Positions 27,186-36,418 of a stretch of 64,000 nucleotides of DNA are shown here, in pieces (position 1 is the first letter of the stretch; every line of letters begins with the position of its first letter). The DNA lies in contig CAVROA010000008.1 in the NCBI GenBank assembly GCA_963722715.1, forward strand, positions 62,001 to 126,000. The letters run 5' to 3'. The position numbers and the translations under genes were made by a program. The stretch comes from DASQGA01 sp963722715. Its GTDB lineage: Bacteria; Actinomycetota; Thermoleophilia; Gaiellales; Gaiellaceae. A model generated the notes under the pieces. That model did not search any database. It worked only from the letters and a program-made list of their open reading frames with translations, and was not told the origin of the DNA.

Positions 27186-28589
27186 GTGAGCTACGACTAC
27201 GACCTGATCGTGATCGGCTCGGGGCCGGCCGGCCAGAAGGCGGCAGTCCAGGCCGCGAAGCTCGGCAAGCGGGTCGGGGTCGCAGAGCGTGGGCAGATAG
27301 GCGGCGTCTCGGTGAACACGGGCACGATTCCCTCCAAGACGTTGCGGGAGGCCGTCGTCTACCTCACCGGCCTGAGCCAGCGCGACATCTACGGTCAGAG
27401 CTACCGGGTCAAGGAGGAGATCACAGTCGAGGACCTGGCGGTGCGCACGCGCTGGGTGATCGAGCGCGAGGTCGACATCGTCCGGGCGCAGCTCACTCGC
27501 AACCGGGTCGAGATCCTGTCCGGGACGGCGAGCTTCGAGGATCCGCACACGATCGTCGTGCGGGCCTCAGGCGCGGAGGAGCGGCGCGCGAGCGCAGGCA
27601 ACGTCGTCATCGCCTCAGGCTCCCGGCCTGCCCATCCGCCGAGGGTGGAGTTCGACGGCAGCACGATCCTGGACTCGGACAGCTTGCTCCAGCTCGCCCG
27701 CATTCCCACTTCGCTCGTCGTGGTCGGCGCCGGGGTGATCGGAACCGAGTATGCGTCGATGTTTGCAGCGCTCGGCGCGAAGGTGACCATCGTCGAACGT
27801 CGCCCACAGCTACTCGACTTCTGCGATGCGGAAGTCGTCGAGGGTCTCCGCTACCACCTTCGCGATCTGGGCGTCGTCTTCCGTCTGGGCGAGACAGTGG
27901 CCTCCGTCGAGCCCCATGAAGGGACGACGGTCACGACGCTCGAGAGTGGCAAGCGGATCATGGCGGAGGCGGTCCTCTATTCGGCGGGGCGCCAGGGCGC
28001 CACGGATGCGCTCGCTCTCGAGAACGCCGGGCTCGAGGCAGACGAGCGTGGCCGTATTCACGTGGACGAGAACTATCGCACCGCAGCGGAACACATCTAC
28101 GCCGTCGGGGACGTGATCGGCTGGCCGAGCCTGGCGGCGACCTCGATGGAGCAGGGGCGCCTGGCCGCCTCGCATGCGTTCGACCACTCGACCAAGTCGA
28201 TGAGCGGGCTGCTCCCCTTCGGGATCTACACGATCCCGGAGATCAGCTTCGTGGGGAAGACCGAGGAGGAGCTGACCGAGGCCGCGATTCCGTACGAGGT
28301 CGGGATCTCTCGCTACCGCGAGCTCGCGCGGGGGCAGATCCTCGGCGATCAATACGGCACCCTCAAGCTGCTCGTCTCGCCGGACGACCGGCGCATCCTC
28401 GGCGTGCACGTGTTCGGGACGAGCGCGACCGAGGTCGTCCACATCGGCCAGGCCGTGATGGGCAACGGCGGCACCATCGACTATCTCGTCGACAGCGTCT
28501 TCAACTACCCGACGCTGGCCGAGTCGTACAAGGTCGCCGCGCTCGACGCGATGAACAAGCTGAACGCCTTCGCCCGAATCGACGCCTGA
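27186..28589 (+). CDS. sthA: Soluble (Si-specific) NAD(P) transhydrogenase
   Basis: Soluble FAD pyridine-nucleotide transhydrogenase, 467 residues. It has the FAD motif IVIGSGPAGQKAA, the NAD-domain motif VVVGAGVIGTEYASMFAALG, the FAD-ribityl segment IYAVGDVIGWPSLA and a dimerisation domain. The two redox cysteines of disulfide oxidoreductases are replaced (Ser42 and Thr47 in GGVSVNTGTIPSK), as in the SthA group. The role is balancing NADPH and NADH. The GTG start is 59 bp from the divergent amine dehydrogenase gene. The window also encodes the membrane PntAB system. Confidence 0.9.
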   Translation: MSYDYDLIVIGSGPAGQKAAVQAAKLGKRVGVAERGQIGGVSVNTGTIPSKTLREAVVYLTGLSQRDIYGQSYRVKEEITVEDLAVRTRWVIEREVDIVRAQLTRNRVEILSGTASFEDPHTIVVRASGAEERRASAGNVVIASGSRPAHPPRVEFDGSTILDSDSLLQLARIPTSLVVVGAGVIGTEYASMFAALGAKVTIVERRPQLLDFCDAEVVEGLRYHLRDLGVVFRLGETVASVEPHEGTTVTTLESGKRIMAEAVLYSAGRQGATDALALENAGLEADERGRIHVDENYRTAAEHIYAVGDVIGWPSLAATSMEQGRLAASHAFDHSTKSMSGLLPFGIYTIPEISFVGKTEEELTEAAIPYEVGISRYRELARGQILGDQYGTLKLLVSPDDRRILGVHVFGTSATEVVHIGQAVMGNGGTIDYLVDSVFNYPTLAESYKVAALDAMNKLNAFARIDA

Positions 28590-28633
28590 CGAACCGGCGC
28601 GATCGAGCGAGGTGCGCGAGTTAGGATCGCTGC

Positions 28634-30250
28634 ATGGCGGTGACTCGCACCCGCATCGGCGGGCACGTCGTCGTCGAATGCCTCGAGGCCCTCGGGGCTG
28701 ACACGGTCTTCGGGCTCCCCGGGATTCACGCGCTCGCGATCTGGGACGGACTCCGCGAGAGCCGGCTGCGTTACCTGGGCTTCCGCACCGAGCTGAACGC
28801 CGGCTTCGCCGCGGACGGCTATGCGAGGGCGTCCGGGAAACCCGCCCCGCTCCTGCTCTCGACCGGGCCGGGCGCGCTCAACTCGTTGACTGCGCTCATG
28901 GAGGCAGCGAGCGCCCACGTGCCGGTGGTGGCGATCGCCAGCCAGATCCCGCGCGAGCTGATCGGCCGGGGGCGGGGCTACCTGCACGAGCTTCCCGACC
29001 AGCGCGCGTCGTTCGCGCCGCTCGTCAAGTGGACGGGGCGCGCCGAGCGGCCCGCCGAGGTGCCCCAGGTTCTCGCCGAGGCGTGGCGCCAGGCATTGAC
29101 GCCTCCGAGCGGCCCGGTCTTCGTGGAGATTCCGGTGGACGTCTTGACGGGCGAGGCCGAGGGAGAGCCCGTGGACGAGCTCGATGGCAAGGCGGCAGTG
29201 AGCGTGGTCCCGGGCGTCGAGGAAGCGGTGCGCTTGATCGCTGCGGCCGAGCGCCCCGTTCTCTGGGCCGGCGGGGGCGTCAGCCGCTCCGGCGCCTGGC
29301 CCGAGCTGGCAGCCCTGGCGGAGCGGGTCCGGGCTCCCGTCGTGACGTCGTACATGGGCAAGGGAACCTTCCCCGAGGATCACCCGCTCGCAGCCGGCTC
29401 GGCGGCGGACGAGGCCGCCTTCAAGGAGCTCGTCGAAAGCGCCGACGTCCTCGTGTGCATCGGGACCGAGCTCGGCGCGGAGACGACCGGCCAGTATTCG
29501 CTGAAGCCCGGCGGGCAGATCATCCAGGTCGACGCCGCCGCGGAGCGGATCGGCGGCACCTATCCAGCACTCGGACTCGTCGGCGATGCGAAGGCGGTTC
29601 TCCGGGAGCTGCTCGAGCAACTCCCCGCCCGGGAGCCGGACGGACAGGCCGAGCGAGCCGCCAGCAGAGGTGAGAGAACGGATCGGTCGCGGTCTCGACG
29701 AGCAGGGCCGCGAGCTGGAGCGCGGCCTCCTCGCGACGATCCGGGAGGCACTCCCGCGCGACGCAGTACATGCGTGGGACATGACGATCCTCGCCTACTG
29801 GGCGGGCGCGCACTTTCCAGCGCTCTCGCCGCGCCGCTTCCTCTACCCGCTGGGCTCGGGAACGCTCGGCTACGCGTGGCCGGCGGCGTTGGGAGCGAAG
29901 GCTGCCCTACCCGACACGCCCGTGCTCGCTGTCGCGGGTGACGGCGGCTTTCTCTACAACGTCGCCGAGCTCGCCAGCGCACGGCAAAACCATTTGGGCG
30001 CCAAGCTGCTGCTCGTCGACGATGGCGGCTACGGGATTCTTCGCGAGTACCAGCAGCACTCGTTCGGCGAGACGTTCGCGGTCGATCTCGTCCAGCCTGA
30101 CTTCGTTGCACTCGCGGAGGCATTCGGCGTCCCGGTTCGAGGTACCGCCCCGAGAGGCTCGGGGAGGATCTCGCCTGGGCGCTCTCGCAGGAGGGCCCTG
30201 CAGTCGTCGTCCTGCGCACGAAGCTCGAGATGTGGACGCCCACCGCCTGA
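28634..30250 (+). pseudogene. ThDP-dependent acetolactate synthase-like enzyme, two frameshifts
   Basis: Thiamine-diphosphate enzyme of the acetolactate synthase/benzoylformate decarboxylase group. The pyrimidine domain has the catalytic Glu in GFRTELNAGFAADGYARASG and TGPGALNSLTALMEA; a central Rossmann-like domain follows. A one-base shift at about 29635-29665 leads into the C-terminal pyrophosphate domain (LGSGTLGYAWPAALGAKAAL, VAGDGGFLYNVAELASARQ). A second shift near 30140 gives the end YRPERLGEDLAWALSQEG and the stop TGA at 30248-30250. Read continuously it is full length (about 538 codons), so the indels look recent or technical. Its stop overlaps the aminotransferase ATG. The substrate is unknown. 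Confidence 0.75.
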
Positions 30251-31394
30251 TGGCGGCGTCGCGGCCGACGGACTGGGACGACCTCGTCCGGCCCTCGCTC
30301 CACGGCATCGAGCCCTACCGGCCGGGCCCGAGCCTGAGCGAGCTCAGGGAACGCTACGGGGTCGACGAGATCGTGAAGCTGAACTGGAACGAGGGGTTGT
30401 TCGGCCCCTTTCCGGGCGCGCTCGAAGCTGCGGCGGCGGAGCTCGAGAACGCCTGGATGTACCCCGAGCAGGCGTTCAGCGATCTGCGTGAGGCGATCTG
30501 CCGCTGGCGCGACGTCCCGCCGGAGCAGGTCGTGCCGGCGCACGGGATCCAGAGCCTTGTCCGGACGATTGCCGACGCTTTCCTTGGCCCTGGAGAGTCG
30601 GTCGTCCTGCCCGAGCCCACCTACGGCCTCTATGCCCAGGTCTTCGCAGCCGCGGGTGCCTCGATCGAGTACGTCCCCTGTCCGGAGCTCAGGCTCGACC
30701 TGGACGAGATGGCTGCGTCCGCCGTCCGGCTCGGCGCTCGCCTCGTTGTCGTCTGCGATCCGAACAACCCGACCGGATCCCTGGCGGAGCAGGACGAGTG
30801 GGACCGCTTCCTCGACGCCCTGCCAGAGGGGTGCGCGGTCGTCGTGGACGAGGCGTACTGCGAATACGTGGATCCCGACCGCCGGATCCGCCGAGAAGAC
30901 GACGTGGCCGCGGGGCGGCCGGTTGATTCTCCTCCGGACCTTCTCAAAGATCTTCGGCCTCGCGGGCCTGCGGCTCGGGCTATGCGATCGTTTCGGAGCC
31001 GCTTGCGTCCTATCTGGACGTCGTGCAGGAGCCTTTCAACGTCAACCGGGCGGCCCTGGCCGCCGGCACGGCGAGCCTGCGGAGCCCCGAGATCGTCGAG
31101 GAGCGCAGGCTCCAGGCGGCCGAATCACGCGAGCTTCTGACGAGCCTCCTCGAGGCAGCCGAGATCGAGGTCCAGCCGTCACAGGCGAACTTCGTGTTGG
31201 CCCGGGTCGGCGTCGACGACGTCGCGCTCGCGGACGGCCTGGCGTCCCGTGGCTTTCTGATCCGCGCCGGGAGCGAATTCGGCATGGCGGGCACCGTCCG
31301 CATCACCGTGGCGCCCCTGCCGCTCATGGAAAGGGCCGCACGCGAGCTGATCGCCGTCCGGAGCAGCCTTTTCGCTGGAAACACCGTGGGTTAG
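30250..31394 (+). pseudogene. HisC-like class I/II aminotransferase, two frameshifts
   Basis: PLP aminotransferase related to histidinol-phosphate aminotransferase, about 381 codons. It has KLNWNEGLFGPFPGALEAA, VVVCDPNNPTGSLAE, VVVDEAYCEYVD and the Schiff-base lysine in LLRTFSKIFGLAGLRLG. The frame shifts by +1 near 30923 and again in the GGG at 30977-30979. After correction the text runs GLRLGYAIVSEPLASYLDVV and on to VNRAALAAGTASL, with the C-terminal FLIRAGSEFGMAGTVRITVA. Both breaks are in short homopolymers. Paired with the ThDP enzyme and placed just before an ABC-importer ATPase gene. Confidence 0.75.
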
Positions 31395-31403
31395 ACTCGG
31401 ACG

Positions 31404-32513
31404 ATGCCAACGGACGGGGTCGCCATCACGCTCGACGGAGTCCGCAAGCGGTTCGGCAAGGTCGAGGCCGTCAAGGAGATGACGACCGAGATCCGGGAAG
31501 GCGAGTTCTTCACGATGCTGGGGCCGTCGGGTTGCGGGAAGACGACCACGCTACGGATGATCGCGGGCTTCGAGGAGCCCGACGAGGGGACGATTCTGCT
31601 CCGCGGGGACGACGTCACGAACGTGCCGCCGAACCGGCGGAACGTGAACATGGTCTTCCAGCACTACGCGCTCTTCCCTCACATGTCGATCTACGACAAC
31701 GTTGCGTTCGGCCTCAAGCTGAAGAAGCTCGGGAAGGACGAGCAGCGTTCCAGAGTGAACGAGATGCTTCGGGTGGTCGAGCTCGAGGGATACGAGAAGC
31801 GCCGTCCGTCGCAGCTCTCGGGTGGACAGCAGCAACGAGTCGCCCTGGCGCGCGCGCTCGTCAATCGTCCCGCTGCACTCCTCCTCGACGAGCCTCTCGG
31901 TGCTCTCGACGTCAAGCTGCGCAAGCAGCTCCAGCTCGAGCTGAAGCGAATTCAGAACGAGCTCGGGACGACGTTCGTCTACGTGACGCACGACCAGGAA
32001 GAGGCCCTCTCGATGAGCGACCGGATCGCGATCATGAACGACGGCCTCGTCGAGCAGATCGGAAGCCCGCGCGAGATCTACGAGCGGCCGGCAACCGCAT
32101 TCTGCGCCGACTTCGTCGGCTCCCTGAACGAGCTCGACTTCCGCGTCGACTCGGTCGACGCCGGGGTGGCGGTCATGCAGCTCGGCGACGGCGAGCGGCT
32201 CGCCGTCCGGGAGACCGCCGAGACGCGGCCAGGCGCCCAGCTCAAGGTTGCTGTCCGCCCGGAGCGCATCCGCATCGAGCCGGCGAACGGGCGCGCGCCG
32301 GAGGGGGGATCACGCATCGACGGCACGATTGCCGAGCTCGTCTACCTCGGGTCGCTGACGCAGTTCCACGTCGACACCGAAGCAGGCCGCATCGTCAGTC
32401 ACGGCATGAGCGCCGACAACGCGGCGAATCTCGGTGCCGGCCGGCGCGTGACGTTGACGTGGCCGCCCGAGGACGCAGCCGTCCTTGCCGGCCCGCCTGT
32501 CGCCGACGGCTAA
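31404..32513 (+). CDS. potA: Polyamine-type ABC transporter ATP-binding protein
   Basis: A 369-residue ATPase energising a spermidine/putrescine-type importer. Walker A is GPSGCGKTT (40-48), the Q-loop MVFQHYALFPHM, the signature LSGGQQQRVALARAL, Walker B LLLDEPLGALD and the His switch VYVTHDQEEALSMSD. A C-terminal TOBE domain follows (about 285-355). It lies tail to tail with the permease and binding-protein genes on the opposite strand (4-bp overlap). The components are therefore in two transcription units, an unusual arrangement for this family. Confidence 0.92.
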   Translation: MPTDGVAITLDGVRKRFGKVEAVKEMTTEIREGEFFTMLGPSGCGKTTTLRMIAGFEEPDEGTILLRGDDVTNVPPNRRNVNMVFQHYALFPHMSIYDNVAFGLKLKKLGKDEQRSRVNEMLRVVELEGYEKRRPSQLSGGQQQRVALARALVNRPAALLLDEPLGALDVKLRKQLQLELKRIQNELGTTFVYVTHDQEEALSMSDRIAIMNDGLVEQIGSPREIYERPATAFCADFVGSLNELDFRVDSVDAGVAVMQLGDGERLAVRETAETRPGAQLKVAVRPERIRIEPANGRAPEGGSRIDGTIAELVYLGSLTQFHVDTEAGRIVSHGMSADNAANLGAGRRVTLTWPPEDAAVLAGPPVADG

Positions 32514-33385
32514 GCCGCGCCCGGAACGAGCGTCGAGCCCTCGCTCTCCGCGTCGAGCCTCCGCTCGAGGAAGCGGCGCCCGACCTCGGCGAGGATGACG
32601 ATCGCCAGGGACGCGACGAAGACGACGACGGCGACCGCGATCGCCTGCGGCAAGAGCGTCGGGAACCGGAGCTGCGAGTAGAGGTAGATCGGGAACGTGA
32701 CCTGATCGCCGACCACGAAGTTTGCGACCGCGAACTCGTCGAACGAGAACGTGAACGAGATCAGGAACGACGAGAGGACCGCAGGAACGATCAGTGGCAG
32801 CGTGATCGACCTGAACGTGCGAAGCCCCGTGGCCCCGAGGTCGCGGGCGGCTTCCTCGAGGCGCTCGTCGATGCGCTCGATCCGGGGCGCGAGCACGAGG
32901 ATCGCGTACGGGAGGAAGATCACGACGTGGCCGATCGCCACCGTCCAGATGGACAGCCCGATCGTGACCCCGATCCACTGGTCGAGGAAGACGTCGACGG
33001 TCTTGAAGAGGATGAGCAGGGCGATCCCGAAGACGACGTAGGGGATCACGAGCGGCGAGAGGAGAAACGCCGTCGCGCCGGATTTCCCGAAGAATCGTCT
33101 ACGCACCAGGACAAGCGAGGCCAGGATCCCGAGGAGAACAGCGATCGTGCTGGCAATGGCGGCGATGACCGCACTCGTCCGCAGCGAGCCGGTCAGCTCC
33201 GGATTCGCGAGGAAGTCCCGGTACCACTGGGTCGTAAAGCCCTGGAGCGGAAACCGAATCGTCGAGTCGTCGTTGAACGAGAACACGAAGAGCACCAGGA
33301 GGGGCGCATAGAGAAAGACGACGAGGAGCCCGAAGAACACCTTGAGACCGCGGAGTCCGTTCTTCGAGACGGCGATGTCGCTCAT
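32510..33385 (-). CDS. potC: Polyamine-type ABC transporter permease
   Basis: Inner-membrane permease of 291 residues with six hydrophobic helices. The EAA-type coupling loop reads EEAARDLGATGLRTFRSITL followed by PLIVPAVLSSF. FTFSFDEFAVANFVVG near the end is characteristic of PotC-type subunits. The ATG at 33385 overlaps the potB stop (ATGA). The longer open frame upstream only overlaps potB. It works with potB, the binding protein at 34317 and the ATPase at 31404. Confidence 0.92.
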   Translation of the reverse strand: MSDIAVSKNGLRGLKVFFGLLVVFLYAPLLVLFVFSFNDDSTIRFPLQGFTTQWYRDFLANPELTGSLRTSAVIAAIASTIAVLLGILASLVLVRRRFFGKSGATAFLLSPLVIPYVVFGIALLILFKTVDVFLDQWIGVTIGLSIWTVAIGHVVIFLPYAILVLAPRIERIDERLEEAARDLGATGLRTFRSITLPLIVPAVLSSFLISFTFSFDEFAVANFVVGDQVTFPIYLYSQLRFPTLLPQAIAVAVVVFVASLAIVILAEVGRRFLERRLDAESEGSTLVPGAA

Positions 33386-34299
33386 GTCGAGAGCTGCCGC
33401 ATGGAAAGGAAGCGGGCGAAGATCAGCGTGAAGAAGAGCACGGCGCCGAAGAGGAACATGGACAGGACCGCACCCGTGGTCCAATCGAAGCCCGGGCCGA
33501 AGAGGTCCTGGATGGCGTTGCCGAACATGAAGCCCTTGTTGCCGCCGACGAGGGACGGCGTCACGTACTCACCGATCGTCGGGATGAAGATGAAGACGAA
33601 CGCCGCCACTACTCCGGGAAGGCTGAGGGGGAGCGTGACCCGGCGGAAGGCCTGCCACCGGCTGGCGCCGAGGTCGCTGGCGGCCTCGAGAAGCCGGCGG
33701 TCGAGGTTCTCGAGGGACACGAAGATGGGAAGCGCCACGAACGGGATCCAGACGTACCCGAGCACGAGCATGACCGTGAACTGGCTGTAGAGAAGTTGTG
33801 GGATCGGGTGCTCGTCCGCCCGAAGGCCGGTCGAGTAGAAGAACGAGTTGATGAGGCCCTGGTCGCCGAGAATGAACTTCCAGGCCGCGACGCGGAGCAG
33901 GAAGCTCGTGAAGAAGGGAACGATGATGAGGAGGAGCAACGTGTACTTGTGCTTGCTCGTCCCCAGGGCCAGGAAGTACGCGATCGGGTAGGCGATCACG
34001 ACGCAGATCGCCGAGACGATCAGTGACATCTTGATCGACTTCCAGAAGAGGCCGAGGTAGACCGAGTCGAGATCGAGGAACGACTTCCACGACGACAGGG
34101 TCCAGACTTCGTCCCCCGGGAAGAGGACTATTCCCCCGACGGAGAGGAGCCCGACGAGGACGACGGGAATCGCGAAGAAGATGACGAGCCAGAGGAGCGG
34201 CGGCGCGATGAGCCCCGCCGTCGTCAGGTTCTTGCCGCGGCGCCGCGGACGCCAGATGCTGCTGCGGATACGCGGGACGGGCTGAGCGTCGACTGCCAC
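33382..34299 (-). CDS. potB: Polyamine-type ABC transporter permease
   Basis: A 305-residue permease with six to seven membrane helices. It has FFTSFLLRVAAWKFILGDQG, the EAA loop LLEAASDLGASRWQAFRRVT followed by LPLSLPGVVA, and IPTIGEYVTPSLVGGNKGFM, all hallmarks of PotB/PotH subunits. It is the second gene of the minus-strand binding protein-potB-potC operon, 17 bp after the binding-protein gene. Confidence 0.92.
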   Translation of the reverse strand: MAVDAQPVPRIRSSIWRPRRRGKNLTTAGLIAPPLLWLVIFFAIPVVLVGLLSVGGIVLFPGDEVWTLSSWKSFLDLDSVYLGLFWKSIKMSLIVSAICVVIAYPIAYFLALGTSKHKYTLLLLIIVPFFTSFLLRVAAWKFILGDQGLINSFFYSTGLRADEHPIPQLLYSQFTVMLVLGYVWIPFVALPIFVSLENLDRRLLEAASDLGASRWQAFRRVTLPLSLPGVVAAFVFIFIPTIGEYVTPSLVGGNKGFMFGNAIQDLFGPGFDWTTGAVLSMFLFGAVLFFTLIFARFLSMRQLST

Positions 34300-34316
34300 G
34301 CTGCGGTGCGCCCGCC

Positions 34317-35471
34317 CTAGGCCGCTTTGACCTCGTCCCAGGCCGCGTTGTACTCCTTGCGCCGCGCGATATAGCGATCCATGTGCGCCTTGGGCTCCTG
34401 CAGGGCCGAGGGATCCTTCAGGTGGAGCACCTCGACGAACCCCGGGTCGAGCTTGCTCAGGTCAGCCTCTGTGTTCGCGTGCCCGTACGCATAGTTCGCC
34501 ATGATCCATTCGGCCGAGAACGTGCCCGACCACTCGTCGACGTAGGCGTGGGCATGGTGGTAGTTGGGGCTGTCCTTCATGAGGACGAAGCCGCACACCC
34601 AGGACAGGCGCCCTTCCTTTGGCTCCATGTACGTCACGTCGTGCCCAGCGTCCTTTGCTGCGACGTAGGAGCCGGCCCAGGCGTATGCGATCCAGATGTT
34701 CCCGGCCTTCATGTCTGCGTCGAGATCGGTCTGCGAGGCCCAGAAGTTCCGGACGACGTGCTTCTTTGAGATGAGGAACTTCTTCATGTCCTCGAGCTCG
34801 CCGTCGTCCATGTTCCACGGGTCGTCTACGCCGTTGACGTAGCCGGCCACGAGGAAGTTCTCGAGGCTGTCCCACCAGGAGATCTTTCCCTTGTACTTCT
34901 CGTCGTAGAAGAGCGCCCAGGTGTCTTCGTTCGTGTCCACCTTGTCGGATCGGTAGAGAGGCGAGGAGAAGCCCCAGTCGGCCGGGATGAAGTACTGCTT
35001 TCCGTCGACCTGGCCGCCTTCCATCATCGCCGGGTTCAGAGCCGCGGCGTTCTTCATGATGGACGTATCCCAGGGCTCTACCACGTCGAGGTTCACCCAG
35101 TCCTGGGTGTAGCCGATGCAGGGATGGACGACCTCGGGCCGGAATCCCGCGCGGACCTTGGAAAGAGCCTGGTCGTCACTGGTCAGGAAGGTGTACTTCG
35201 GCTTCGGATACGTCTTCGTGTAGCCCTTGACGCCGACGTACGTCGGCAGCTCGTACCCGGCCCACTCGAGGACCTTGAGGTCGCCCTTCTCCTGGTCGAT
35301 CGACGGCCGGGTCTCAGTCGCTCCGGCCGCGCCCGTATCGGTGTCGTCACTCTCTCCCGAGGATGCTCCGCACCCGGCCAGAATCCCGGTTCCTCCCGCA
35401 GCTGCCGCGAGCTTCAGGAACTGTCCGCGGCCAAATTTCTTCTCGAGGATCCGGTCAAGGTCGCTCCGCAT
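34317..35471 (-). CDS. potD: Polyamine-type ABC transporter substrate-binding lipoprotein
   Basis: Extracytoplasmic substrate-binding protein, 384 residues, related to PotD/PotF. The N-terminus has a lipoprotein signal with lipobox LAGC (GGTGILAGCGAS), preceded by a basic, twin-Arg-free region. The mature part contains VLEWAGYELPTYVGVKGYTK, YFIPADWGFSSPLYRSD and IWIAYAWAGSYVAAKDAG, the bi-lobed binder pattern. The ATG at 35471 has GGAGG seven bases upstream. Ligand specificity (putrescine, spermidine or another cationic amine) cannot be read from sequence. It is the first gene of the operon and divergent from a TetR regulator. Confidence 0.9.
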   Translation of the reverse strand: MRSDLDRILEKKFGRGQFLKLAAAAGGTGILAGCGASSGESDDTDTGAAGATETRPSIDQEKGDLKVLEWAGYELPTYVGVKGYTKTYPKPKYTFLTSDDQALSKVRAGFRPEVVHPCIGYTQDWVNLDVVEPWDTSIMKNAAALNPAMMEGGQVDGKQYFIPADWGFSSPLYRSDKVDTNEDTWALFYDEKYKGKISWWDSLENFLVAGYVNGVDDPWNMDDGELEDMKKFLISKKHVVRNFWASQTDLDADMKAGNIWIAYAWAGSYVAAKDAGHDVTYMEPKEGRLSWVCGFVLMKDSPNYHHAHAYVDEWSGTFSAEWIMANYAYGHANTEADLSKLDPGFVEVLHLKDPSALQEPKAHMDRYIARRKEYNAAWDEVKAA

Positions 35472-35495
35472 GCTCCAACCTCCAGGGAAGGGTTT

Positions 35496-35511
35496 TTGAC
35501 TCAAGCGTCAA
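35496..35511. promoter_or_regulatory. Inverted repeat, candidate operator at the potD start region
   Basis: TTGAC (35496-35500) and GTCAA (35507-35511) flank a 6-base spacer. It lies immediately downstream of the predicted potD -10 element on the transcribed strand, a position where a repressor such as the divergent TetR protein could block transcription. Confidence 0.45.
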
Positions 35512-35539
35512 TTAGATTGGACTGGCACAGGTCAGTCAA
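35511..35539 (-). promoter_or_regulatory. Predicted sigma-70-type promoter of the potD-potB-potC operon
   Basis: On the minus strand TTGACT (complement of 35534-35539) is followed after exactly 17 bases by TCTAAT (complement of 35511-35516), a near-consensus -35/-10 pair. It is 40-70 bases upstream of the potD ATG. Confidence 0.6.
35520..35537. promoter_or_regulatory. Inverted repeat, candidate TetR operator in the pot promoter
   Basis: GACTG (35520-35524) and CAGTC (35533-35537) flank 8 bases and lie within the predicted potD promoter spacer, 17 bp upstream of the divergent TetR gene. The half-site resembles that of the perfect palindrome at 45177-45194. Confidence 0.5.
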
Positions 35540-35553
35540 GTTAGGTTTGTGAC

Positions 35554-36195
35554 GTGAGGGCGCCGCGACTCGTCCGGGATGAACGGGAAGAAAGCATCCT
35601 CGCGGCGGCGCGGCACGCTCTGGCCGAGCGAGGATTCGAGGCGACTCGGATCGTGGACATCGCCCGCGGCGCGGGTGTCTCGACCGGAACCGTCCACTAT
35701 TACTTCAAGACGAAGGACGACGTCCTCCTGGCCGCTCTTCGCTGGGCGAACGAGATTCCATATCGACGTCTCGAGGCCGCGCTCGAGGAAGAGGGCGATT
35801 CGGTGTCCCGGCTCGCCTTGCTGATCGACGTCACCGTTCCCTACCCGGGTTGGCTCAGAGAGCAATACCTGCTCTGGATCGAGCTCGTGAGCCGGGTCCT
35901 GCGAGCGTCCGACCTTCGTCCCGAGAGCCAGAGAGTCGGCTTGCGCTGGCGCCGCTACTTTCGCGATGTAATCGAGGAGGGCGAACGAGCCGGAGCCTTC
36001 CACCCGGTCGCGGCGGCGGACGAGGTTGCCGAACGACTCGTGGGTATGGCGGACGGGCTCGCCTTCAGAGCTCTGTCGGGGGACATCACGCCCGAGCGAG
36101 TGCACGAGCTCCTGCGTCGCTTCGCAGCGGAGCAGCTGGGCGTCGCGCCCTCGTCGCTCGAGGCGCACGGAACGGCTGAGCGGCTCTCGGCCTAG
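35554..36195 (+). CDS. TetR/BetI-like transcriptional regulator
   Basis: A 213-residue TetR-family repressor. The N-terminal HTH is at about 10-55 (ILAAARHALAERGFEATRIV and DIARGAGVSTGTVHYYFKTK). The C-terminal ligand/dimer domain resembles the BetI group, with WIELVSRVLRASDLRPES and RLVGMADGLAFRALSGD. The GTG start reads straight from the shared intergenic region with potD. Divergent orientation and two inverted repeats suggest that it controls the polyamine-type importer and itself. The inducer is unknown. Confidence 0.88.
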   Translation: MRAPRLVRDEREESILAAARHALAERGFEATRIVDIARGAGVSTGTVHYYFKTKDDVLLAALRWANEIPYRRLEAALEEEGDSVSRLALLIDVTVPYPGWLREQYLLWIELVSRVLRASDLRPESQRVGLRWRRYFRDVIEEGERAGAFHPVAAADEVAERLVGMADGLAFRALSGDITPERVHELLRRFAAEQLGVAPSSLEAHGTAERLSA

Positions 36196-36418
36196 CCCGC
36201 CAAAACAGATAGACGCGCGTGTAGTTCGGGTCCCGACCCGCCCCCCTGCTCACGCGCGAGCGTACCGTCCAAATTCGCGCACGTGTCCCTCAAATCGTGC
36301 CGAAAATGGTTCAGGGTCTTCGCCGGAGTCTTGTCCCGAGACCCGCCGGTGCCGTAGCGTCCCAAGCATGCTGTTTCGGCCGACCCACGAGTGGCTCTAG
36401 CCGGGACGGTCGGTTCGC

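Noticed and set aside
30488..33790. An 1,100-codon plus-strand open frame spanning the HisC-like gene, potA and potC
   Set aside because: Only about 20 codons (the piece between two frameshifts of the HisC-like gene) are real coding sequence. The rest is Arg-rich shadow sequence over potA and potC.
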